64,000 bases of DNA from AC-38 sp033856025 (lineage in GTDB: Bacteria; Actinomycetota; Thermoleophilia; Solirubrobacterales; Solirubrobacteraceae). The notes below the pieces were generated by a model. It made no database searches and was not told the DNA's origin. It saw nothing but the letters and a program-made list of their open reading frames with translations. Position numbers and translations under genes: made by a program. Location of the stretch: contig JAWVFQ010000033.1 of NCBI GenBank assembly GCA_033856025.1, positions 124,001 through 188,000 on the forward strand, in the 5' to 3' direction. Shown here piece by piece: positions 43,013 to 50,949 of this stretch. How positions within the stretch are numbered: position 1 is the stretch's first letter; each line of letters opens with the position of its first letter.

Positions 43013-43765
43013 GTGACCGGGTTCCTCGACCTCCCGCCCCGGAGCGCCAAGCCGCGCGAGCAGGGCATCACGCACGTCCTGGACCGCGGGCTCTCCGTGG
43101 CCGAGGTGGAGGGGATGGTCGAGGTGGCGGGCGACTTCGTGGACTACGTCAAGCTGGGCTGGGGCACCGCGCTGGCCACGGGCAACCTGGAGGCCAAGCT
43201 CGACCGCTACCGGGCCCACGACATCCCGGTGGTGCTCGGCGGGACTCTGACCGAGATCGCCATCTCCCAGAGCCGCCTGGAGGGCCTGGTCGACTACGTC
43301 CGCTCGCTCGAGCTGCGCCACGTCGAGGTGTCCGACGGGACGATCGAGCTCGACCACGACGAGAAGCTGCGCCTGATCGAGCGCCTGGCCAAGGAGTTCA
43401 CCGTGTTCTCCGAGGTCGGCTCCAAGGACGACACGAAGATCATGGCCCCGTACCGCTGGGTGGCCCAGATCGAGAGCGAGCTCGCCGCCGGGGCGTGGAA
43501 GGTGATCGCCGAGGCGCGCGAGACCGGGACCGCCGGCATCTACCGGGCCGACGGCGAGGTGCGCATGGGGCTGATCGACGAGATCGCCCACGAGGTGGAC
43601 CCGGGGCGCCTGCTCTTCGAGGCGCCGCGCAAGGAGCAGCAGGTCTGGTTCATCGAGCGCTTCGGCCCGGAGGTGAACCTGGGGAACATCCCGCCCGCCG
43701 ACGTGCTGTCGCTGGAGACGCTTCGCCTAGGACTGCGCTCGGACACGGCGAACGTCGATCCGTGA
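43013..43765 (+). CDS. comA: Phosphosulfolactate synthase (ComA family)
   Basis: A 250-residue TIM-barrel protein with family segments PREQGITHVLDRGLS, DYVKLGWGTALAT, VVLGGTLTEIAISQ, VEVSDGTIELDHDEKLRLI, FTVFSEVGSKDD and LLFEAPRKEQQVWFIERFG. ComA adds sulfite to phosphoenolpyruvate to make (R)-phosphosulfolactate, the first step of coenzyme M synthesis in methanogens; bacterial homologues are linked to sulfolactate. No ComB, ComC, ComD or ComE homologue is in the window. It lies inside the polysaccharide locus, coupled to a phosphatase gene (GTGA overlap), so a sulfonated metabolite or decoration is conceivable. Confidence 0.88.
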   Translation: MTGFLDLPPRSAKPREQGITHVLDRGLSVAEVEGMVEVAGDFVDYVKLGWGTALATGNLEAKLDRYRAHDIPVVLGGTLTEIAISQSRLEGLVDYVRSLELRHVEVSDGTIELDHDEKLRLIERLAKEFTVFSEVGSKDDTKIMAPYRWVAQIESELAAGAWKVIAEARETGTAGIYRADGEVRMGLIDEIAHEVDPGRLLFEAPRKEQQVWFIERFGPEVNLGNIPPADVLSLETLRLGLRSDTANVDP

Positions 43766-44304
43766 TCCTGCTGGCGCGCCACGGCGAGACCGACGACAAC
43801 CGAGAGCCGATCCGCATCCAGGGCCGCCTCGACACTCCGCTCAACGCCACGGGCCGCGCCCAGGCCGACGAGCTGGGCCGGCGGCTGGCCGACCGCGGGA
43901 TCGCCTCGCTGTACTCCTCTCAGCTGAGCCGGGCGCGTGAGACCGCCGAGATCGCGGGCCGCCACCTCGGCCTGGAGCCGGTGGTCGACCCGCGTCTGGC
44001 CGAGGGTGATCGCGGCGAGCTGGAGGGCCGGCTGTGGCGCGACGTGGCCGAGGAGGACCCCGAGCTCTACGCCGCCTGGCGCCGGGCGGGGGAGGGCTTC
44101 CGCTTCCCGGGCGGCGAGTCGCTGCGCGAGCAGCTCGACCGCACGCTGGCGGCGCTGGAGGACGTGCGCACAGCGGGGTCCCTGCCCGCGCTCGTGGTCG
44201 CCCACGGCGGCACCATCCGCTGCCTGCTGTCCAGCCGCGACCCGCGCGGCCTGGACCGCTTCCACGACTGGGAGGTCCCCAACGTCAGCGTGGTGGAGGC
44301 ATGA
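43762..44304 (+). CDS. Histidine phosphatase (phosphoglycerate-mutase-like)
   Basis: A 180-residue protein with the RHGE motif at its N-terminus (LLARHGETDDNREP), the SSQLSRARETAEI arginine segment, EGDRGELEGR, and a second histidine in VVAHGGTIRCLLSS. All catalytic residues of the branch are present. It is coupled by overlap to comA upstream and to the FlgD-Ig gene downstream. A role as phosphosulfolactate phosphatase in place of ComB is an attractive but unsupported guess from the pairing. Confidence 0.93.
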   Translation: MILLARHGETDDNREPIRIQGRLDTPLNATGRAQADELGRRLADRGIASLYSSQLSRARETAEIAGRHLGLEPVVDPRLAEGDRGELEGRLWRDVAEEDPELYAAWRRAGEGFRFPGGESLREQLDRTLAALEDVRTAGSLPALVVAHGGTIRCLLSSRDPRGLDRFHDWEVPNVSVVEA

Positions 44305-46076
44305 CGCGACTCGCCCAGGTCGCCTTCGCGGCGCTCGTCGTGGCGACCCTGTCCGCGTTCTTCGTCACGCAGCGCCTCAAGCAGACGCCGCGGCTCGTGC
44401 AGACGCTGAGCGTCACCCGGGTCGTCTCCCCGCACGTCACCTACCGCAAGGCCGGGATCCGGATCCGCCTCAAGCGCACCGACGACGCGACGGTGTCGCT
44501 GCTGGACTCCGACGGCGATGTCGTGCGCCGCCTGGCCCGTCACCGCCACATCCGGGCGGGCGTGCCGGTCCAGTTCCTGTGGGACGGGCGCGACGCCGCG
44601 GGGCACGCCGTCCCGGACGGCAGGTACCGCGTGCGCGTGGGGCTGCGCCGCCAGGGGCGCTCGGTGACGCTGGTCGACGAGATCGCCGTCGACGGGACGC
44701 CGCCCCGGCCCCTCGTCCGCGTCGCGCGGCCCAAGGATGCCCGCGGGCCGCTGATCTTCCCGCTGCCGGGGAACCGACCCGTGCGCTTCGAGGTCGTCAA
44801 CGCCGAGGTCGTGGGGACCCCGGTGTTCCGCGTCTACCGCACCGACCTGGCCAAGCCGCGCGCCGTGACGCGGGTGCGCGCCGCGGCCGGCACGACGAAG
44901 GGCCAGTGGGACGGCGCGGTCGTCGGCTCGCGCCGCCCGCCGCCGGGGACCTACGCGATCGTGGCCCAGGTGAGCGACCGCGCCGGGAACGTCGGCTCGT
45001 CCTACCCGTTCGGCGCCAGGCCGCGCCGCGGCGACCCGCCGGGGGGCCCCGGCGTGACCGTCCGCTACCTGGCGGGCCAGGCCCCGGCCAAGGTGGTCCA
45101 GGCCGGCGGCCGCGTGACCGTGTTCGTCGACTCCCGCCGCCTGCCCTACCGCTGGCGCCTGCACCGCCTCGGGCAGACGCGGACGCTGGCGCGCGGCAGC
45201 GGGCGGCGTCCCGCGCTGCGCCTGCGCGTCCCGCGCCGCCCGTCCGGCGTCTACCTGCTGGAGCTGGTGGCCGGCCACCGCCGCGCCAAGGTGCCGATCG
45301 CGGTCAACGGCCCGGGGCGCCAGCGGGTCCTGCTCGTCCTGCCGCTCATGACCTGGCAGGGCTACAACCCGGTGGACGACGACGGCGACGGGGTGCCGAA
45401 CACCCTGACCCACGGCGGGCCGGTGCGCCTGGTGCGACCGTTCGCCGGCCTGGGCGAGCCGCCCGGGTTCTCGCGCCACGGGAGCCCGCTCCTGCGGCTG
45501 CTCGACCGCCCGCGTCAGCGCTACGACCTCCTGTACGACGCCCAGCTGGCCGACCGCTCGCCGGGCTTCCTGCGCCGCTACCGCGGGGTCGTCCTGGCCG
45601 CCGACGCGCGCTGGCTGGACCCGCGCATCTCCACGCGCCTGGAGAGCTACGTGCGCAACGGCGGACGCGTGTTCTCCCTGGGCACGGAGTCGCTGCGCCG
45701 CGAGGTCAGGCTGCGCGACGGCGTCCTGAGCCGCCCGACGGGCGAGTCGGCCTTCGACGTGTTCGGGGCCCGGATCGACCCGGTGTCCGACAAGCCGATC
45801 GACCTGCTGGCCGGCGACGACTCGATCGGCCTGTTCGCGGGCGGGGACGGGTCGTTCCCGCAGTTCGACGGCTGGGAGGAGACGCGCGATCCCGGCCAGG
45901 GCGCCCGTGTGGTGGCCGCGGCGCAGGACGGCGCGGGCCGGCGCGTCATCGTGGCCATCCGCCTGGGCCAGGGGCTGGTGATCCGCACGGGCCTGCGCAG
46001 CTGGGAGGCGCGGACGCGCAACCCGAACGTGACGTCCCTGACCCGCCAAACCTGGAAGATCCTGGGGGCACGTTGA
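44301..46076 (+). CDS. Exported protein with FlgD-like Ig repeat and GATase/DMFase-like C-terminal domain
   Basis: A 591-residue protein with an N-terminal signal-anchor (LAQVAFAALVVATLSAFFVTQ). A FlgD-Ig-type strand pattern WDGRDAAGHAVPDGRYRV is at residues 94-111, and a second Ig-like unit follows (TTKGQWDGAV, PPPGTYAIVAQVSDRAGN). From about residue 340 a larger domain begins (RVLLVLPLMTWQGYNPVDDDGDG) with YDLLYDAQLAD, LESYVRNGGRVFSLG and SFPQFDGWEETRD, resembling the beta-sandwich/GATase-like part of N,N-dimethylformamidase-like proteins. It is probably outside the membrane and acts on or scaffolds the polysaccharide. The ATG overlaps the phosphatase stop. Confidence 0.72.
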   Translation: MTRLAQVAFAALVVATLSAFFVTQRLKQTPRLVQTLSVTRVVSPHVTYRKAGIRIRLKRTDDATVSLLDSDGDVVRRLARHRHIRAGVPVQFLWDGRDAAGHAVPDGRYRVRVGLRRQGRSVTLVDEIAVDGTPPRPLVRVARPKDARGPLIFPLPGNRPVRFEVVNAEVVGTPVFRVYRTDLAKPRAVTRVRAAAGTTKGQWDGAVVGSRRPPPGTYAIVAQVSDRAGNVGSSYPFGARPRRGDPPGGPGVTVRYLAGQAPAKVVQAGGRVTVFVDSRRLPYRWRLHRLGQTRTLARGSGRRPALRLRVPRRPSGVYLLELVAGHRRAKVPIAVNGPGRQRVLLVLPLMTWQGYNPVDDDGDGVPNTLTHGGPVRLVRPFAGLGEPPGFSRHGSPLLRLLDRPRQRYDLLYDAQLADRSPGFLRRYRGVVLAADARWLDPRISTRLESYVRNGGRVFSLGTESLRREVRLRDGVLSRPTGESAFDVFGARIDPVSDKPIDLLAGDDSIGLFAGGDGSFPQFDGWEETRDPGQGARVVAAAQDGAGRRVIVAIRLGQGLVIRTGLRSWEARTRNPNVTSLTRQTWKILGAR

Positions 46077-47557
46077 GCACCACGCTCAAGGAGGTCGGGA
46101 TCGTCGTGGCGGCGTTGCTGGCGGCGGCCGTCGTGCTGGCGCCCGTGGCCCGGGCGCGGGCCGCCGCGATGGCCGGGGCGCTCGTCCTCACCCCGGTCCT
46201 GCTCGTTGCGGAGATCTGGGACACGCCGCAGCTGGACCCGATCCGGTCGCGTCCGGCCCTGGCCGCGGCCGCGGCGGCGGCCGGGCTGGTGGCCGTGGCG
46301 GTCGGCGCCTGGGCGATCGACCGGCGGCCGTCCCTGCTCGCCGTGGGGGCGGTGCTCGCGCTGCCCTTCCGCGTCCCCATCGAGTCCGGCGGGCAGTCGG
46401 CCAACCTGCTCGTCCCGCTCTACTTCGTCGTGGCCGCGGGCGCGGTCGCCTTCGCGGTCCCGCGCCTGCGCGGGCGCCGGCCGGCGCGCGAGGACGCCCC
46501 GCGCGGCGCGCTGGAGTACCTCCTGGTCGGCGCCGTCGTTCTCTACGCCGTCCAGGCGTCCTACTCCGGCGACTTCACCAAGGCGCTGGAGCAGGTCGTC
46601 TTCTTCTACGTCCCCTTCGCCCTGCTCTACGCGCTGCTGGTCAGCCTGGACTGGACCCCGGCGCTGGCGCGCCGCTGCCTGTACGTCCTGGTCGGGCTGG
46701 CCCTGGTGTTCAGCGCGGTGGGGTTCTTCGAGTACGCGACGCGGCGGATCCTGCTCAACCCCGACGTCGTGGCGTCCAACCAGTTCCAGACCTACTTCCG
46801 CGTCAACTCGCTGTTCTTCGACCCGAACATCTTCGGGCGCTTCCTCGTGGTCGTGATGATCGCCCTGGTCGCGGTGCTCCTGTGGGGCGCGCGACGGCGG
46901 ACGGAGTGGCTGGTGACGGCCGCGCTGGCGGTGCTGTTCGGCGGCCTCGTCCTCACGCTCTCCCAGTCCAGCCTGGCCGCGCTGCTGACCGGCCTGGTCG
47001 TGCTCGCGGCCCTGCGCTGGAACCCGCGGTGGACGATCGCGACCGTGGCCGCGGTGGTGGCCGTGGCGGGGGCGGCGGCCTTCGCCTTCCCGGGCGCGCT
47101 GCGGGTGAACCTGGGCAGCGGGAAGTCGGTGGACAAGGCGACCAGCGGGCGGGCCGAGCTGCTCAAGGGCGGGGTGCGCCTGTTCGCGGACCGCCCGGTC
47201 TACGGCTGGGGCTCGGGCGCGTTCAGCCGGGAGTTCCGCCGGGCCGAGCACGTGTCGGGAGAGAAGGCGGCCGACGCCTCGCACACGATCCCGGTGACGG
47301 TCGGGGCCGAGCAGGGCGCGATCGGGCTGGCGCTCTACCTGGCCCTGCTGGGCGCGGCCTTCGCCCGGCTGCTGGCGGGCGCGCGCGCCTCGCCGGTGCG
47401 GGCGGCCGCCGTGGCCGCCTTCACGGGCCTCGTCGTGCACACGCTGCTGTACGCGGCGTTCCTCGAGGACCCGCTGACCTGGACGCTCCTGGCGGTGGGC
47501 ACCGCCTTCGCGCTGCGCGCCCCCCCGCCGGAGCCCGCGCCCGACGCCGTCGCCTAG
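46073..47557 (+). CDS. O-antigen ligase/polymerase-like membrane protein (Wzy/WaaL family)
   Basis: A 494-residue polytopic protein with about 11-12 membrane segments. The large periplasmic-type loop holds FQTYFRVNSLFFDPNIFGRF, and the second half has SGRAELLKGGVRLFADRPVYGWGSGAF followed by SHTIPVTVGAEQGAIG, the Wzy_C signature (R...G......P..G.G.GxF...H). It polymerises repeat units or ligates glycan to an acceptor. The start is TTG 46073 overlapping the previous stop (TTGA). Its TAG shares CTAG with the convergent glycosyltransferase. Confidence 0.9.
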   Translation: MSTTLKEVGIVVAALLAAAVVLAPVARARAAAMAGALVLTPVLLVAEIWDTPQLDPIRSRPALAAAAAAAGLVAVAVGAWAIDRRPSLLAVGAVLALPFRVPIESGGQSANLLVPLYFVVAAGAVAFAVPRLRGRRPAREDAPRGALEYLLVGAVVLYAVQASYSGDFTKALEQVVFFYVPFALLYALLVSLDWTPALARRCLYVLVGLALVFSAVGFFEYATRRILLNPDVVASNQFQTYFRVNSLFFDPNIFGRFLVVVMIALVAVLLWGARRRTEWLVTAALAVLFGGLVLTLSQSSLAALLTGLVVLAALRWNPRWTIATVAAVVAVAGAAAFAFPGALRVNLGSGKSVDKATSGRAELLKGGVRLFADRPVYGWGSGAFSREFRRAEHVSGEKAADASHTIPVTVGAEQGAIGLALYLALLGAAFARLLAGARASPVRAAAVAAFTGLVVHTLLYAAFLEDPLTWTLLAVGTAFALRAPPPEPAPDAVA

Positions 47558-48723
47558 GCGCGTCCGCCGGCGTCGAGGTCGTCCGCCCGGCCGGCCTCGG
47601 GGCGGCGGTCTCGCGGCGGCCCGGTGGGCCCTCCGGCCCCCGGCGGGATGGCGACGCCGAGCGCGTCGAGGCGGCGCCAGAGGGGCGCGTCCTGACGCTC
47701 TCCGGTCTGCCCCAGGGCCCAGTCGCGCAGCTCGGCGTCGGGGCGGCAGCGGGCGCCGCGCGCCGCGTGCAGCGCCACGATCCAGTCCTCGGCGCTTCGC
47801 GCGCGGACGATCGCCCGCTCCCACACGCGCACGCCGTCGTAGTCGGGGCTGATCGTGAGCCGGCCCAGCCGCGCGGCCTTGAGGATGCGGTTCGGCAGGC
47901 CGGCGTCGTTGAAGTCGTCGACGCGGTAGGGGAGCAGGCCGACGTCGGCGCAGGCGATCAGCCGCGCCGCCTCGTCGTTGGAGCGCCGCCCCAGCCACAC
48001 GAAGCCGGGCAGCCGCCGGCACGCCTGGAAGTCGGGGTCGCCGGCGCACTCGCCCTCGTTCAGCGCGCCGACGAACAGGACGGTGAGCGAGTCGCCCATG
48101 GCCTCGCCGACGGCGCGCAGCAGCTTCCAGTCGGTGCGCCGCCCGTTGGTGCCGAAGCAGACGGCGATGGTCATCCGCTCGGAGTCGGGCGCGGGGAACG
48201 AGTCGGCCGCGGAGGGCATGAGGATGGCCTCGCGCCCGGCGCCGCGCTCGAGGTCGACCAGCGTGGAGGAGACGGCGAACACGAGGTCGGCGCGCTCGGA
48301 GGCCGCGGCGTGCAGCGCCTCCAGGCGCTCGCGGGTGCGCGGGCCGGCGTCCGGCGCCGCCGGGGTGCGGTCGAACAGCCCGTACCAGAGCTTCAGGTCC
48401 GGCCAGCGCGCCAGCAGCGCCCGGGCGAACGGCCACTGGAAGGGGTGGAAGATCATCGCCACGACGGGCCGGCCGTCCACCCGCAGCCGCCGGGCCTGCG
48501 CCGAGGCCAGCCCGTCGGCCAGCGCGTCCGGCAGGCGTCCCAGCGCTCCGTACGGCACCCGCGGCGCCTCGACCGCGACGACTCCGGGCGCGCGCAGGAG
48601 GTCCTGGCCCTGGTCGTAGAGGATGAACCGCTCGACCGATCGCGGGACCAGGAGCAGCGCGATGGGCTGATCGCCGGGCATGCGCGCGCCACCGTACCGA
48701 CCCCTCGCAGCCCGCCGTCTCAT
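47554..48723 (-). CDS. GT-B-fold glycosyltransferase (group 1-like)
   Basis: A 389-residue enzyme, the only minus-strand gene of the locus. Visible segments are IALLLVPRSVERFILYDQGQ, AMIFHPFQWPFARALL, ERADLVFAVSSTLVDLERG, IAVCFGTNGRRTDWKLL, and the donor-site region IACADVGLLPYRVDDFNDAGLPNRILKAARLG, which is typical of GT4-like enzymes. ATG 48723 falls inside the inverted repeat that abuts vapB, so ATG 48681 (MPGDQPIALLL) may be the real start if that repeat is a repressor site. Confidence 0.85.
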   Translation of the reverse strand: MRRRAARGRYGGARMPGDQPIALLLVPRSVERFILYDQGQDLLRAPGVVAVEAPRVPYGALGRLPDALADGLASAQARRLRVDGRPVVAMIFHPFQWPFARALLARWPDLKLWYGLFDRTPAAPDAGPRTRERLEALHAAASERADLVFAVSSTLVDLERGAGREAILMPSAADSFPAPDSERMTIAVCFGTNGRRTDWKLLRAVGEAMGDSLTVLFVGALNEGECAGDPDFQACRRLPGFVWLGRRSNDEAARLIACADVGLLPYRVDDFNDAGLPNRILKAARLGRLTISPDYDGVRVWERAIVRARSAEDWIVALHAARGARCRPDAELRDWALGQTGERQDAPLWRRLDALGVAIPPGAGGPTGPPRDRRPEAGRADDLDAGGRA

Positions 48724-48741
48724 GAGCTAACCTCATGAGAC
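48717..48741. promoter_or_regulatory. Perfect 10-bp inverted repeat at the vapB start (probable operator), overlapping a -10
   Basis: GTCTCATGAG (48717-48726) and CTCATGAGAC (48732-48741) are exact inverted copies around CTAAC, and each contains the palindrome CTCATGAG. The repeat ends one base before vapB GTG 48743. TAACCT (48728-48733) fits TANNNT and lies 9 nt before that GTG. AbrB-fold antitoxins usually repress their own operon by binding such sites, so this is the likely VapBC operator. Confidence 0.75.
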
Positions 48742-48742
48742 C

Positions 48743-49033
48743 GTGGCCCAGCAATCGAAACTCACCACCGGCGGCCAGATCACGGTTCCCGCCCACGTCC
48801 GCAAGCGCTGGAAGACCGAGCGCGTCACCGTCGAGGACCGCGGAGACCACCTGATCGTCCGCCCGATGCCGGAGGACCGCGCGGCGCGGATCGCCGCGTT
48901 GCGGGGGATCTGGAAAGTCTCGGACAGGCCGGCGGGCGATCTCATCGCGGCCATCGAGCGCATGCGCGAGGAGGACCGTGAGCTGGAACGCCGTAAGGAG
49001 CGCGAGCTGTTCGGGTTGGAGGACGACGAGTGA
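48743..49033 (+). CDS. vapB: AbrB/MazE-fold antitoxin (VapB)
   Basis: A 96-residue protein with a SpoVT/AbrB swapped-hairpin DNA-binding domain at the N-terminus (SKLTTGGQITVPAHVRKRW, residues 5-23; VEDRGDHLIVRPMP) and an acidic/basic helical tail (IERMREEDRELERRKERELF) of the kind that wraps the toxin. GTG 48743 has no Shine-Dalgarno and may begin a leaderless mRNA. The stop overlaps the toxin start (GTGA). Confidence 0.9.
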   Translation: MAQQSKLTTGGQITVPAHVRKRWKTERVTVEDRGDHLIVRPMPEDRAARIAALRGIWKVSDRPAGDLIAAIERMREEDRELERRKERELFGLEDDE

Positions 49034-49461
49034 CCGTCGTCCTCGACGCCACAGCCCTCATCCGGCTGTTCCTGGCGGCGCCGGGCGCCGAGGACGTCGA
49101 AGCCGTCCTGGAGCGCGGGCCGAGCGTCATGACGTCGGTGAACCTGGCCGAGGCCGCGTATGAGGTGGCTCGCGTGGAGGAGATCACGGTCACCGAGATG
49201 CGCACCTTCGCCGACGCTCGCATGGAGGGGCTCATCGAGGTGCTCGACGTGACCGAGGCGCACGCCTGGCGAGTCGTGGAGCTGCGCGACCGCCACTACC
49301 ACGCCCGGCGCAGCGCGCTGTCGTGGGCCGACTGCGTCCTGCTCGCCGCCGCGCAGGCCGGCGACACGATCGTCACCGCCGACCACGCCCTGGCGCGTGC
49401 CGCGCGGGCCGAGGGGATCGAGGTCGTGGGGCTCCCGGACGCTCGCGGTCGCCGCCCGTAG
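49030..49461 (+). CDS. vapC: PIN-domain ribonuclease toxin (VapC)
   Basis: A 143-residue PIN-domain protein. The four acidic positions are DATALI (D6), NLAEAAYEV (Glu about 41), SWADCVLLAAA (Asp about 99) and TADHALARAA (Asp about 117), so it should bind Mg and cut RNA, typically tRNA or rRNA. It is coupled to vapB by GTGA overlap. The pair interrupts the polysaccharide locus, separating the minus-strand glycosyltransferase from the flippase. Confidence 0.92.
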   Translation: MTVVLDATALIRLFLAAPGAEDVEAVLERGPSVMTSVNLAEAAYEVARVEEITVTEMRTFADARMEGLIEVLDVTEAHAWRVVELRDRHYHARRSALSWADCVLLAAAQAGDTIVTADHALARAARAEGIEVVGLPDARGRRP

Positions 49462-49468
49462 CGCCCGG

Positions 49469-49474
49469 TAGCTT
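49469..49474 (+). promoter_or_regulatory. Putative -10 (TAGCTT) of the flippase gene
   Basis: TAGCTT lies 8 nt before ATG 49483, with no Shine-Dalgarno. It would give the flippase-to-ATP-grasp gene run its own leaderless promoter after vapC. Confidence 0.45.
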
Positions 49475-49482
49475 CACCCGCG

Positions 49483-50949
49483 ATGTACGACTACTTCCGG
49501 CGCCTGGCGCGCACGGGCGCCGCCTACCAGGTGGGCGAGGCGCTGGCCAAGGGCGTGGCCGTGGTGCTGCTGCCGGTCTACACGCGCCACCTCACCGCGC
49601 GCGACTACGGCACGGCGGACCTCCTGCTCACGCTGGTGATCCTGGTCTCCATCGTGATCCGCCTCGGCCTGGTCGAGGCGTTCGTGCGCTTCTACTACGA
49701 CGACGCCGCGCCCGAGGCGCGCGAGCGCGTGACGCGTGCGGCGACGGGCACGGTCCTGACCGTCACCACGCTCGCCGCGGCGGTGGCGGCGGCGTTCGCC
49801 GGGCCGCTGTCCGAGCTCGTCCTGGGCTTCCGCGACACGACGCTGATGCTCATCGCCGTCCTGGGCCTGTGGGCGTTCACCAACCTGGAGATGGCCTACG
49901 CCGTCCTGCGCGTGGACGAGCGAGCGGGGACGTTCCTGCGCGCCTCGCTGGCCAACGTGCTCCTGACCATCGGCCTGTCCGTGTGGCTGGTCGTCGGGCG
50001 CGACGAGGGGGCGCGGGGGCTGCTGCTGGGCAACTTCGCCGCGTCGGCCGCCGTCCTCGCCGGGCTGCTGTGGGTCCTGCGAGGGCGGATCGGGCTGCCC
50101 CACCGCATCGAGCGCCTCGATCTCCCGGACATGCTGCGCTTCGGCCTGCCCACCGTCCCCGCCGAGGTCTCGGTCTTCGCGCTGAACCTGGTCGACCGGC
50201 TCTACCTCTATCGCGTGGAGAGCGAGTCGGCGGCCGGCCTGTACTCGCTCGCGGTGAAGCTGGCCACGGTGGTCATCCTGGTCACCCGCGCCTTCCAGTA
50301 CGCCTGGCCGCCGCTGGCCTACTCCATCTCCGACGACCGCGAGGCCGGGCGCTTCTACGCCCTGGTCGCCACCTACTACGTCGTGTTCACGGGCTTCGTG
50401 GTGGCGGGGCTGACGCTGCTCGGGCGCTGGGCGCTGCGACTCCTGGCCACGCCCGACTTCTACGGCGCGTTCGAGGCGATGCCCTGGGTGGCGCTGGGCT
50501 GGGCGCTGTACGGCCTGTTCCTGGTCCTCGTCGTGATGGCCGGGCGGGCCAAGGTGACGACGCGAAACTTCCCCGCCGCCGCGGTCGGCCTGGTGGTGAA
50601 CGTGGGGCTGCTGCTGGTTCTGGTCCCGCCGCTGGGGATCGCCGGCGCGGGCGTGGCGCTGTGCGGCGCCTACGTGGTGATGCTCACGGTGATGTTCCTG
50701 CTGACGAGGCGGCTGTTCGCGGTGGACTTCGAGTGGGTGCGCCTGGCGCACGCGGCCGGGCTCATCGCCGCGGTCACGGTGGCCGGCGAACTGCTGCTGC
50801 CGACCGACGGAGCGAATGGGCTGCTCGAGCGCACGGCCGTTCTGGCGGCGATCCCGGTCGCGCTGCTGGCCACGGGATTCCTGCGCGGCGGGGAGTCCGA
50901 GCGACTGCGCGCCGGCCTGCGCCGGCTGCGCCGCGCGCCTGCGACATGA
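49483..50949 (+). CDS. Polysaccharide flippase (Wzx, MOP superfamily)
   Basis: A 488-residue protein with about 12-14 membrane segments. The N-terminus GAAYQVGEALAKGVAVVLLPVYTRHLTARDYGTADLL is characteristic of Wzx/MurJ-like lipid-linked-oligosaccharide flippases. It should move undecaprenyl-diphosphate-linked repeat units outward for the ligase/polymerase. Its stop overlaps the next glycosyltransferase start (ATGA), so export and assembly genes are co-expressed. Confidence 0.93.
   Translation: MYDYFRRLARTGAAYQVGEALAKGVAVVLLPVYTRHLTARDYGTADLLLTLVILVSIVIRLGLVEAFVRFYYDDAAPEARERVTRAATGTVLTVTTLAAAVAAAFAGPLSELVLGFRDTTLMLIAVLGLWAFTNLEMAYAVLRVDERAGTFLRASLANVLLTIGLSVWLVVGRDEGARGLLLGNFAASAAVLAGLLWVLRGRIGLPHRIERLDLPDMLRFGLPTVPAEVSVFALNLVDRLYLYRVESESAAGLYSLAVKLATVVILVTRAFQYAWPPLAYSISDDREAGRFYALVATYYVVFTGFVVAGLTLLGRWALRLLATPDFYGAFEAMPWVALGWALYGLFLVLVVMAGRAKVTTRNFPAAAVGLVVNVGLLLVLVPPLGIAGAGVALCGAYVVMLTVMFLLTRRLFAVDFEWVRLAHAAGLIAAVTVAGELLLPTDGANGLLERTAVLAAIPVALLATGFLRGGESERLRAGLRRLRRAPAT

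Noticed and set aside
48743..49461. VapBC as a recently acquired mobile element
   Set aside because: No flanking repeats, integrase or composition change was seen, and translational coupling and the operator are intact.
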